Source of the DNA: Hyphomicrobiales bacterium
Lineage (GTDB): Bacteria; Pseudomonadota; Alphaproteobacteria; Rhizobiales; Beijerinckiaceae
NCBI GenBank assembly: GCA_003567055.1
Contig: PXAW01000612.1
Span: 1-11,408, forward strand
Length of the DNA stretch: 11,408 bases
Reading direction: 5' to 3'
Position numbers and translations under genes: made by a program. Numbering within the stretch: position 1 is the first letter of the stretch; every line of letters starts with the position of its first letter. Under the pieces are notes generated by a model, which had not been told where the DNA came from, ran no database searches, and was given only the letters and a program-made list of their open reading frames with translations. Shown in pieces: positions 1-7,134 of the stretch.

Positions 1-539
1 GCCGGCAGGCGCTTGCCGCGCCAGATCATCTCGGCCTCGGGGAAGCCGCAGACGGCCGCGGCGAGATGGGCGAGCGGCGCCAGATCGCCGGAGGCGCCGA
101 CGGAGCCCTTCTGCGGGATCACCGGGTGCAGGCCGGCATTGAGGAAGGCGAGCAGCCGCTCGACCAGTTCGACCTGCGGGCCGGAATAATTCGAGGCGAA
201 GGCGTTGGCGCGCATCAGCATCATGGCGCGGGTGACGTCCTCGGCGAAGGGCTCGCCGATACCCGTCGCATGGGCGTAGACGGTCTTCTTCTGGTATTCC
301 GCCATGTCGGCGATGACGACGCGCTGGTCCTTGAACAGGCCGACGCCGGTGTTGAACGCATACATCAGCGGCGCATCGTCATGCATCCAGGTCTCGTCGA
401 TATAGGTGCGCGTCGCCGCGATGCGCTCGCGGGCGGCGGGGGCGAGTTCGGCTTGCGCATAAGTGCCCTGCGCATCCGGGCGTGCCACACGGGCGGCATC
501 GGTGATGGTGAGGCTGGCGCCGTCAAGAGCGATGGTCAT
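1..539 (-). CDS. Histidine/aromatic amino acid ammonia-lyase (HutH-like), 5' part only
   Basis: Seen: 179 codons, read from the ATG at 537-539, run off the left edge. The protein begins MTIALDGASLTITDAARVAR. It contains YAFNTGVG (residues 60-67), a YAHATGIGEP segment (88-97) and GSVGASGDLAPLAH (145-158). Known: in this family the Ala-Ser-Gly triplet (here 149-151) cyclises into the MIO electrophile that removes ammonia from the amino acid. A histidine in the AHATG position is typical of histidine ammonia-lyases (L-histidine to urocanate), so histidine is the likeliest substrate; tyrosine or phenylalanine lyase is not excluded. The enzyme should be a cytosolic tetramer. Families are about 500 aa, so roughly a third is present. 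The frame stays open upstream to another ATG at 684-686, which would add 49 residues. I prefer 539 because the family normally starts with MTI/MxxLxG, although its ribosome binding site is weak (GAG six bases ahead). No other hut gene is visible. Confidence 0.88.
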   Translation of the reverse strand, partial: MTIALDGASLTITDAARVARPDAQGTYAQAELAPAARERIAATRTYIDETWMHDDAPLMYAFNTGVGLFKDQRVVIADMAEYQKKTVYAHATGIGEPFAEDVTRAMMLMRANAFASNYSGPQVELVERLLAFLNAGLHPVIPQKGSVGASGDLAPLAHLAAAVCGFPEAEMIWRGKRLP

Positions 540-750
540 GGTCGGCTCGTTTTCGTTGTCATGCCCCAGCGATAGCGCGCGTCGCCGGTGCCGACAAGCC
601 GTGCCGATCAGCGACAGGCAGATGGGCGCCTCATAATCCGGCAGGCCGGCGGCCCGGAGCGCTATCCGCGATTCGCTCGGGCTCATCACCGAATCTGCTG
701 ATTCTTGACGGAAACTTCACCAAGCATCGAGCGAAGGATAAAATTCTACA

Positions 751-909
751 CAATCTTAAATTTTATGAAATATGATTTAATGTTTTTTGCGTGCAATGCC
801 TCCCACGCTTCTCCAAGGCCTTGCAATCCAATTTAAAATTGCATCTCTCCGGAAGAAGGTGATGCTTGAAGAGAAGCTGATTTAGCCGCAAGAATACATT
901 TTAAAATTG
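751..909. promoter_or_regulatory. Three related AT-rich near-palindromes, possible operator cluster
   Basis: Seen: CAATCTTAAATTTTA at 751-765, CAATTTAAAATTG at 829-841 (six-base arms around one central A) and CATTTTAAAATTG at 897-909 (core ATTTTAAAAT is a perfect palindrome). They share a CAnTTTAAAATTG-like core and start 78 and 68 bases apart. The right copy abuts the TATAAT box at 910-915. The left copy lies just upstream, in the leftward direction, of a TAGAAT box (minus strand of 743-748). Inference: binding sites for one dimeric regulator serving both divergent genes. AT-rich sequence makes chance palindromes common, so this is tentative. Confidence 0.35.
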
Positions 910-915
910 TATAAT
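910..915 (+). promoter_or_regulatory. Candidate -10 box (TATAAT) for the PAS-GGDEF-EAL gene
   Basis: A perfect TATAAT lies about 75 bases before the leader ORF and 148 bases before the main ATG. No good -35 hexamer stands 16-18 bases upstream (that stretch reads CCGCAA), so it may depend on an activator or be a chance match in AT-rich DNA. Confidence 0.35.
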
Positions 916-990
916 CTGTAATTTGATACTTATGAATTCAGCAAAGGGGAGAATTCGCGTTAACGACTTGTTGAGGTGAGGTGGTCGACC

Positions 991-1050
991 ATGATCGTCA
1001 ATGGGGAATGGCTGCGGTGCAGGGGGCGCCGTTGCAGCAACCTCCCCTGA
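991..1050 (+). CDS. Putative 19-aa leader ORF upstream of the c-di-GMP phosphodiesterase gene
   Basis: Seen: ATG at 991, TGA at 1048-1050, encoding MIVNGEWLRCRGRRCSNLP. A strong Shine-Dalgarno sequence GAGGTGG (978-984) lies six bases before the ATG, better placed than that of the main gene, whose AGGAG (1056-1060) is only two bases from its ATG. The leader is in the same frame as the 739-aa protein and ends 12 bases before its start. Inference: ribosomes loaded here could re-initiate at 1063, so the leader may set expression by translational coupling. It could instead be a nonsense-truncated older N-terminus or a chance ORF. The peptide resembles nothing I recognise. Confidence 0.4.
   Translation: MIVNGEWLRCRGRRCSNLP
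1011..1038 (+). promoter_or_regulatory. Stem-loop inside the leader ORF
   Basis: In RNA, GCUGCGGUG (1011-1019) can pair with CGUUGCAGC (1030-1038), giving nine pairs including three G-U, with a 10-base loop. Just after it, ACCTC (1040-1044) is complementary to the GAGGT of the leader's ribosome binding site (978-982), and CCCCT (1044-1048) to AGGGG (1021-1025). These are alternative pairings. It has no T-run, so it is not a standard terminator. It does not resemble a GEMM c-di-GMP riboswitch. Confidence 0.3.
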
Positions 1051-1062
1051 TCCGTAGGAGCG

Positions 1063-3282
1063 ATGAGCCAGCCCGCAGACCATAACACGCCGTCTCATCA
1101 GGCGATGGCCTCCTCCGACCACTATGCGAGTGATGCAGCGGTGGCCGGTGATGCGGCGCGTGATGCTCTGCGCTACCGTACATTGCTGGAGGCGGGGGCC
1201 GGGCTCATCTGGCAGGCCGACCCGGATGGCCGGATCCGTGCCGTCCCCGTTGGCGGGCATATCGATCCGGCTGCCTTGGCCCGGATGCATGGGCACGGCT
1301 GGCTGACTCTGATTCACCCCGATGATCGTTATCGGTTTCTCCTGCAAGCCTGTCGCGCCAGGCGCGCCGGGCGGGCATTCGAGGGAAGCTGGCGTATCGG
1401 CAGCCTGCCGGGCGGCTGGCGCTGGCATCGGATCCGTGTCGTGCCTCTCAAGGACCGGCAGGGCCGCATCGATGAATGGGTCGGCAAGGCGTCGGATGAT
1501 CACGAGCGGCATGTCGCCGAAGGGCAGATCGCCGGATCGGAGGCGCGGCTGCGGCTGGCGCTTTCCGCCGCACGCATGGTTGCGTGGGAGTATGTTCCCG
1601 AGGCCGGCAAGAGCAGCCGCACCGACAATTCATGGACCATTCTGGGCATAGCCCCCGATGATTTCGACGGCTATATCGCAAACATGCATCCCGATGATCG
1701 GGCCGTCTTCCATGCGGCCTATGTGAAGGGCGGCAGCATGCGGGTGCCCGAATTGCGTTATCGGCACCCGGACGGGCGCATGCTGTGGCTGTCTTCGCGC
1801 GGCCTGGAGAGACGTGACGCGGACGGGCGGCGGCGGATCATTGGTGTGACCTACGATATCACCGATCGCAAGGCCGCAGAGGAAGAGGCCTGGCGTGCGG
1901 CCAATCATGACGCGCTCACCGGCCTGCCCAACCGCGCCTGCTTCCTTGCCAGCCTGCATCAGAATGTCGAAAACAACCGGGATGACGGCGGCGGCGTGGC
2001 TCTCGCATTGCTGGATTATCTCGATTTCAAGGCGCTCGATGCGGCGCTCGGCCATGAGGGCGCCGACGCGCTTTTGCGGCGTACGGGCGTGCGTTTGCGC
2101 GAAAAGCTCGGTCGTGACGATGTCTTTGCCCGCATCGGGGGCGACGAGTTCGGAGTCTTCCTCGCCGATGCCGAGAACGCCGAAGAGGCGATTGGCGTCG
2201 CGCAGGCGCTCGCCGAAGCGTTGGCCGAAGACATCTATCAGGCCGATCACATTCTCGCGGCGCGCGTCTGCGTCGGTCTCGCCTGGTCAGCCCGCAACGC
2301 GTTCGAGGGTGAAACCCTGTTCCGGCAGGCCCAGATTGCCCTGCATGCGGCAAAACAGGCTGCCCGGCGCGGCGGCGCACCGCTCCAGCTGTTCGATCAG
2401 GAACTGGCGCAGGGTGGCGCGCGACGCGCCGGCATGGCCGCACAGATCGCGCGCGCTCTCGATGCCCGTGAAATCATCCCCTATTATCAGCCCAAGATCG
2501 ATCTCGATTCCGGGCTGGTCTGCGGCTTCGAGGCGCTGGCGCGCTGGCGTCATCCCGAGCGGGGCGTGCTGACACCCGCCGTGTTCGGCTCCGCCTTCGA
2601 CATGCCGGAACTCGCGCGTGATATCGGGCGTGAAATGGCCCGGCAGGTGCTCGACGATTTGCGGGACTGGATCGATGCAGGGATGGCGGCAGGGCCTGTC
2701 GCGCTCAATCTGGCCGCGGCTGATTTCGGTGAGGGCGGCCTCGCCTGGACGCTGCCGGACATGCTGGCGGAACGTGGCGTCCCGGCGCGTTACTGTGCCG
2801 TCGAGGTGACCGAGCGCGTTTTCCTCGGCGAGGGCGGGGGCGCCGTCGCGGGTGCGCTGATCTATCTTGATCGAGCCGGGATTCGTATCGCTCTCGATGA
2901 TTTCGGCACGGGCTACGCGTCACTCGTGCATCTGAAACAGTTTCCGGTTTCCGAAATCAAGATCGACCGTTCCTTCATTCGCAACCTGGAAACGGATGCG
3001 GAAGACGCCGCCATCGTCGCCGCCTTGCTCAGCCTCGCACGCGCACTCAGTCTGGATGTGACCGCCGAAGGGGTGGAGACAGAGGCACAGGCTACTTTTC
3101 TGCGCGATCATCATTGCGAACTGGCCCAGGGTTTCCTCTTCGGCAAACCGATGGACCGCGATAGTGCAAGTGTGCTTCTGACCCGGCAAGCGGTCGATCG
3201 GAGCGTTTCCAGCCGTCGCCGGCGGGTGATCGACGCCGATCCTTCCGACGCCGTGCAGCAATTGCTGGCGGGGCAGGGTTGA
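1063..3282 (+). CDS. PAS-PAS-GGDEF-EAL protein, probable c-di-GMP phosphodiesterase
   Basis: 739 aa, soluble, with no signal peptide or membrane segment. Domains: PAS at about 38-148 and 160-268 (each with a HPDDR motif), GGDEF about 280-445, EAL about 460-705. The EAL site looks complete: E490-A-L, RWRHP 494-498, N549, E584, D612-D613, K633, E669 in AEGVE, Q689. Known: EAL domains hydrolyse c-di-GMP to pGpG. The GGDEF signature is intact at 359-363 and the first metal aspartate (D318) is present. However, the DxDxFK motif reads DYLDFK, the guanine-contact Asn is Asp (D326), the next Asp is Ala (A327), and the inhibitory RxxD site reads GRDD (350-353). Inference: a PAS-controlled phosphodiesterase whose GGDEF domain is inactive, weak or a GTP sensor. 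The start at 1063 has AGGAG only two bases away; ATG 1105 is an alternative. It converges with the next gene. Confidence 0.9.
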   Translation: MSQPADHNTPSHQAMASSDHYASDAAVAGDAARDALRYRTLLEAGAGLIWQADPDGRIRAVPVGGHIDPAALARMHGHGWLTLIHPDDRYRFLLQACRARRAGRAFEGSWRIGSLPGGWRWHRIRVVPLKDRQGRIDEWVGKASDDHERHVAEGQIAGSEARLRLALSAARMVAWEYVPEAGKSSRTDNSWTILGIAPDDFDGYIANMHPDDRAVFHAAYVKGGSMRVPELRYRHPDGRMLWLSSRGLERRDADGRRRIIGVTYDITDRKAAEEEAWRAANHDALTGLPNRACFLASLHQNVENNRDDGGGVALALLDYLDFKALDAALGHEGADALLRRTGVRLREKLGRDDVFARIGGDEFGVFLADAENAEEAIGVAQALAEALAEDIYQADHILAARVCVGLAWSARNAFEGETLFRQAQIALHAAKQAARRGGAPLQLFDQELAQGGARRAGMAAQIARALDAREIIPYYQPKIDLDSGLVCGFEALARWRHPERGVLTPAVFGSAFDMPELARDIGREMARQVLDDLRDWIDAGMAAGPVALNLAAADFGEGGLAWTLPDMLAERGVPARYCAVEVTERVFLGEGGGAVAGALIYLDRAGIRIALDDFGTGYASLVHLKQFPVSEIKIDRSFIRNLETDAEDAAIVAALLSLARALSLDVTAEGVETEAQATFLRDHHCELAQGFLFGKPMDRDSASVLLTRQAVDRSVSSRRRRVIDADPSDAVQQLLAGQG

Positions 3283-3309
3283 GCGCGTGCCCGGCGGCAA
3301 GCGTGCATG

Positions 3310-6300
3310 CTACAGCAGAAAAACCTTGTCGCGGGTGCGCATGACCTCGCGTGCGGAGAGATAGGTTTCGATTGCGGCATCGTTCAGAAGCGGTTTGCTG
3401 ATCAACTCTCCCTGCGCAAAATCACAGCCGGCCATGGCCAGACTGTCGAACTGGGGCTGCTGATCCACGCCGGCCGCGATGACCCCGATCCCCAGATTAT
3501 GCGCCATGTCGATGATCGTACCTGGGATCCGGGCAGATTCGCAGCCGGTTCCGATGGCCCTCACGAAGGACGGATCGATCTTCAGCCGCGAAATCGGAAA
3601 GCTCGTCAGATGGGAGAGCGAGGTGGCGCCGGTGCCGAAATCATCCAGCGCGATCGTGGCGCCCAGGGTATCGAGTGCCGCAAGCGCCTCGCGAACAGTG
3701 TTTGCCCCGCGATCGACGAGCGTGTTCTCGGCGATTTCGAACTCGACCCGGTTGGGCGAGAGGCCGAACCGGTTCAGCATTGTCGCGACGCGCGGGACGA
3801 AACTCTCATCCTTGAGCTGTGTCGCGGAAATGTTGAGGGCGAGGCGACCGGGGTCATTCCCATCCGCGATGAAACGCGCAAGGCGCGAAAGGCCGACCTC
3901 GAGGAGCCGGTCGCCGATCGCCTGGATCTGGCCGGTATCCTCGGCAATCGCAAGATATTCCCGCGACAGGAATACCGGCTCCGCCTCATGCGTGAAGGCC
4001 AGCGCTTCGAAGCCGGAATGCTCCCCGGTATCGAGGCGTATCTGAGGCTGGAAAGCGATTTCGAGGCCCCCGCCGACAACAGCCTCCTCCAGCGCATGGC
4101 CGATCTGTTTGCGGCGGGCGATACGCTCGCGCAGATCGGCGTTGAACAGGCTCCAGGTGTTTCGTCCCGACGCCTTGGCGTGATAAAGGGCGCTGTCCGC
4201 GTTGCGATAGAGCTCTTCCACAGAGGCCCCGCCGGCTGGCTGCAATGCGACGCCGATGCTCATCGACGGGTTGAGCGCGCGCCCGTGCAACGTCAGCGGT
4301 TCGCGGATACACGCCAGCAGGGTTTCGGCGACAGTCTCGATATCCTCGTCCCGGCGCATGTCACGCAGCAGAATCGCGAATTCGTCGCCGCCCAGCCGCG
4401 CCACCAGATCACCGTCGCGGACGCTGTCGCGCAGGCGGCGGGCGATTTCATTGAGCAGTTCATCGCCGGCGATATGGCCGAGGCTGTCATTGATCTCCTT
4501 GAAATAATCAAGATCGAGCAGGATGAAGGCGCCGCTTCCGCCGCGCTGGCGACGATCGGCGGCGAAATGCTCGAGTTGCTCCATCAGGGCCGCACGGTTG
4601 GCCAGCCCCGTGAGAGCGTCCTCGCGCGCCTGGCTGAGGATGCGCGCCTCGTTCGCCATGCGCTCGGTGATATCGGTCACGGAACACACGACGCGGGCGC
4701 GGGTTCGGCTCGTCTGTTTGAGCGGGGCGGCATTGATCGACAGGACGCGGCGCCGGCCATCGGGCCAGACAATGGCGTGGCGCACGTCATAAACCGGCTC
4801 ACCGGTCTTCATGACGCGAATGAAGGGCAGATCATCCATGGGGAAGGGGCCGCCATCAAGGTCGGTAATGTGCCATTCCGGTGCGTCGAAGCTGCGCCCC
4901 TCGACGTCGGAATGGGCGATGCCGAGCACCCTTTCGGCTTCGTCATTGGCGAAGACGATGGCGCCATCGGCGTCGAGAGCGGTGATCGCCGAGACGCTTG
5001 TTGCATTGATCTGTGCAAGGAAGTCGCGCTCTGAGGTGAGCGCAGCCTCGAGAGCCTTGCGGGCGCTGATATCCTCGATGATCGTCCAGATCAGCTTGCG
5101 ACCGGTGGAATCGCGAACGAGCATGCCGTTCAGCAGAACCGGATAACGCCGACCGTCCTTGTTGATGTACTCCTTTTCAAACGGGCCGAAACGCCCGGTG
5201 CGTCGCATGCTGTCGAGCTGTTCCCGCTCGGCCTCTGCGTAATCCGGAGGCGTGACGTCCCAATAGCTCAGCGCCAGAAACTCATCGCGGGTATAGCCCG
5301 CCGAAGCGAGCAGGGCATCGTTGACGTCTATGAAGGCGCCGGTCTCGAAGTCATTCAGGGCGATGCCGACGGGCGACAGCTCGAACAGGCCGCGCAGCAA
5401 CTGCTCCTGGTGTTCAAGTTCGATCTCGGCCTGCTTGCGCTCGGTGATGTCGAGATGGGTGCCCGACATGCGCAACGGTTTGCCGTTTTCGTCACGTTGC
5501 GAAACGCGTCCGCGATCGAGAACCCAGACCCAGTGCCCTTCCTTGTGGCGCAGCCTCACCTCGCATTCGTAGAACGCGGTCTCGCCCCTGAGATGGGCGT
5601 CGAGACATGCGCGGGCCCGACAGACATCGTCCGGATGGCTGATGCGTCGCCAGAAATCGGTTGTCGCCGGCAGGATTTCCTCCAGGCGGTAGCCGATGAT
5701 CTCGGCCCAGCGGTCGTTGTAGGACATGACATTGCCGGCGATGTCCCACTCCCAGGTTCCGACATTGGTGCCGGCGATGATGTCGGCGAGGCGCTGCTCC
5801 TGGCGTTTGAGATCGGTGATGTCGACGCGCATGCCGACGCGTCCGCCGTCGCGGGTCTCGTTTTCGATGATGCGCAGCCAGCGACCGTCCCGGATCGGCT
5901 GTTCAACGAGTGAGCGGGGCAGGGCATGGGCGGCGAGCCGCTCGCGCATCCACTCCTCCTCGCGCCCCTCGGCCTCCGGGAAATTGCCTCGCTCCAGCGA
6001 GAGGCGCACGAGATCCTCGAAGCGGGCACCCAGCTGCACCGCATCGGCCATATTGGGATAAAGGCGCCGGTGCTGCTCGTTGAAGGCGACGATCCGGTCC
6101 TCCTTGTCGAACAGGACGAACCCGTCGGGCAGCGCCTCGATGGCATTCTGCAACTCTTCGCGCGCGCGCCGCGCCTCCTCGCGTGCCGTGTAGAGCTCGG
6201 TGATGTCCTGGAAGGTCCCGTAGACACTGGTAACGGTCCGGCCGTCATGCTCTGCGCCGCCGGTGGCGCGTCCGAAGCGGTTTTCGCCATCGGCAGTCTT

Positions 6301-6921
6301 GAAGGCGAGTGTCAGGTCGAATGAAGTGCCCTGCGCGATCAGTTCCGCAATTGCTGCCCGCAAGACCGGTTCGTCTTGCGGGTCGAACAAGGCCAGTGCC
6401 GATTCGAGATCAGGGCGGAAGCTCTCCGGATCGAGGCCGAAAATCGCATAGGTTCCGGGTGACCAGATCAGCGCCTGTATGTTGGGATCCAGCTCCCAGC
6501 TGCCAATGCCCGACATGGCTTCCACCTGTGCGGCATGGGCCAGCTGGCGCCTCTCGCGGGTGATGTCACGGATGGAGGCGTGAATCAGCCCGTCATCCTC
6601 CACAACGCGTGCATACCATTCGAACCAGCGATAGCTTCCGCTGCGGCTGCGATAGCGATTGACGAAGCGCGTCACCGGAGCACCGGAGAAGAGCTGTACC
6701 GCTGCCTCCCGGGTGGCGCCGAGATCCTCGGGGTGCAGAAGGTCGAAGTAGCGCCGTCCGACCAGCTCGTCGTGGCTCCAGCCGAGAACGGCTTCCCAGT
6801 CACCGTCGAGCGACGCGAAATTGCCCTCGCGTGTCGCGGTGCAGAGCAGATCGAAGATGCCCTCGCTCAGGCATGTCGGCTGTCCGGGATGAGCAGGTGC
6901 GGATTCAGGCATCGGCTTCAA
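3310..6921 (-). CDS. Six-PAS GGDEF-EAL protein, probable diguanylate cyclase with a degenerate EAL domain
   Basis: 1203 aa with no membrane segments. Six tandem PAS modules lie at about 20-125, 130-245, 255-372, 376-496, 503-625 and 632-755, many ending in the usual DIT/DIS plus E/R/K linker. GGDEF follows at about 758-930 and EAL at about 940-1190. The cyclase site is textbook: DLDYFKEINDSLGH (803-816), GGDEF 844-848, and inhibitory RxxD site R835-D838. Known: such domains join two GTP into c-di-GMP. In EAL, E972-A-L, N1030, E1065, D1093-D1094, K1114 and Q1170 remain. The glutamate of AEGVE, proposed as catalytic base in RocR, is Ala1150 (codon 3472-3474), and the RWxHP segment is replaced by FTHE. 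Inference: an active cyclase with a dead or regulatory EAL, integrating redox, light or ligand cues through its PAS array. The start is TTG at 6919-6921 with GAGAG six bases upstream; ATG at 6910-6912 is the alternative. Confidence 0.92.
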   Translation of the reverse strand: MKPMPESAPAHPGQPTCLSEGIFDLLCTATREGNFASLDGDWEAVLGWSHDELVGRRYFDLLHPEDLGATREAAVQLFSGAPVTRFVNRYRSRSGSYRWFEWYARVVEDDGLIHASIRDITRERRQLAHAAQVEAMSGIGSWELDPNIQALIWSPGTYAIFGLDPESFRPDLESALALFDPQDEPVLRAAIAELIAQGTSFDLTLAFKTADGENRFGRATGGAEHDGRTVTSVYGTFQDITELYTAREEARRAREELQNAIEALPDGFVLFDKEDRIVAFNEQHRRLYPNMADAVQLGARFEDLVRLSLERGNFPEAEGREEEWMRERLAAHALPRSLVEQPIRDGRWLRIIENETRDGGRVGMRVDITDLKRQEQRLADIIAGTNVGTWEWDIAGNVMSYNDRWAEIIGYRLEEILPATTDFWRRISHPDDVCRARACLDAHLRGETAFYECEVRLRHKEGHWVWVLDRGRVSQRDENGKPLRMSGTHLDITERKQAEIELEHQEQLLRGLFELSPVGIALNDFETGAFIDVNDALLASAGYTRDEFLALSYWDVTPPDYAEAEREQLDSMRRTGRFGPFEKEYINKDGRRYPVLLNGMLVRDSTGRKLIWTIIEDISARKALEAALTSERDFLAQINATSVSAITALDADGAIVFANDEAERVLGIAHSDVEGRSFDAPEWHITDLDGGPFPMDDLPFIRVMKTGEPVYDVRHAIVWPDGRRRVLSINAAPLKQTSRTRARVVCSVTDITERMANEARILSQAREDALTGLANRAALMEQLEHFAADRRQRGGSGAFILLDLDYFKEINDSLGHIAGDELLNEIARRLRDSVRDGDLVARLGGDEFAILLRDMRRDEDIETVAETLLACIREPLTLHGRALNPSMSIGVALQPAGGASVEELYRNADSALYHAKASGRNTWSLFNADLRERIARRKQIGHALEEAVVGGGLEIAFQPQIRLDTGEHSGFEALAFTHEAEPVFLSREYLAIAEDTGQIQAIGDRLLEVGLSRLARFIADGNDPGRLALNISATQLKDESFVPRVATMLNRFGLSPNRVEFEIAENTLVDRGANTVREALAALDTLGATIALDDFGTGATSLSHLTSFPISRLKIDPSFVRAIGTGCESARIPGTIIDMAHNLGIGVIAAGVDQQPQFDSLAMAGCDFAQGELISKPLLNDAAIETYLSAREVMRTRDKVFLL

Positions 6922-7134
6922 ACATTTCTCTCAGATCGACCCAGACAATACGATTCGTCTGAAAAAGTCTTTAACCAGGACACAACCTTTCGGCGTTTCG
7001 AGTCGTCGACATGCGGAAAGATTGCATGTTGATTCACCAGGCAACTATCAGGGGCGCGGTTCTGGAGCACTCTCGTAGTATTACGGAGGAATCACGAGTC
7101 GTCATTTGTCCGAATTCGGAGCATGAGGTTGATC
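6922..7134. other. Divergent intergenic region between the six-PAS gene and the DUF1028 gene
   Basis: 213 bases should carry the promoters of both neighbours, but I find no clean -35/-10 pair on either strand. A nine-base direct repeat CGAGTCGTC occurs at 6999-7007 and 7095-7103. A small ORF starting at 7011 overlaps the DUF1028 gene out of frame and looks spurious. Confidence 0.5.
7125..7128 (+). promoter_or_regulatory. Ribosome binding site GAGG fixing the DUF1028 start at 7135
   Basis: GAGG lies six bases before the ATG at 7135. It is made from an earlier in-frame ATG (7123-7125) and the following AGG codon. Starting at 7135 gives the family-typical N-terminus MTFSIVAR. Confidence 0.6.

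Larger units (their letters stand above)
540..1062. other. Divergent intergenic region, AT-rich in the middle
   Basis: These 523 bases separate the ammonia-lyase gene (leftward) from the PAS-GGDEF-EAL gene (rightward). Bases 540-686 are GC-rich and form an open in-frame extension of the ammonia-lyase. Bases about 720-960 are strikingly AT-rich against the GC-rich surroundings and hold three related near-palindromes and a TATAAT box. Bases 961-1062 return to GC-rich sequence with a leader ORF and a stem-loop. No tRNA-like structure and no longer ORF is convincing here. The layout is that of a two-sided promoter region. Confidence 0.75.

Noticed and set aside
66..575. 169-codon plus-strand ORF at the left edge
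   Set aside because: It is antisense to the ammonia-lyase, which carries the GSVGASGDLAPLAH cofactor motif.
960..1062. c-di-GMP (GEMM) riboswitch before the phosphodiesterase gene
   Set aside because: I looked because of the gene's function, but the conserved GEMM core and tetraloop pattern are absent. Only a simple stem-loop is seen.
3283..3309. Shared terminator between the two convergent c-di-GMP genes
   Set aside because: Only a four-base TGCC/GGCA stem and a GCATGC palindrome are present, with no T-run. This is too weak to call.
3307..5034. 575-codon plus-strand ORF opposite the 1203-aa protein
   Set aside because: It is a mirror of the GGDEF/EAL coding strand in GC-rich DNA. It matches no family I recognise, while the minus-strand frame has clear PAS, GGDEF and EAL motifs throughout.
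6999..7103. CGAGTCGTC direct repeat as an attachment or regulatory site
   Set aside because: It is nine bases only, with no flanking mobile-element features and no link to a promoter.
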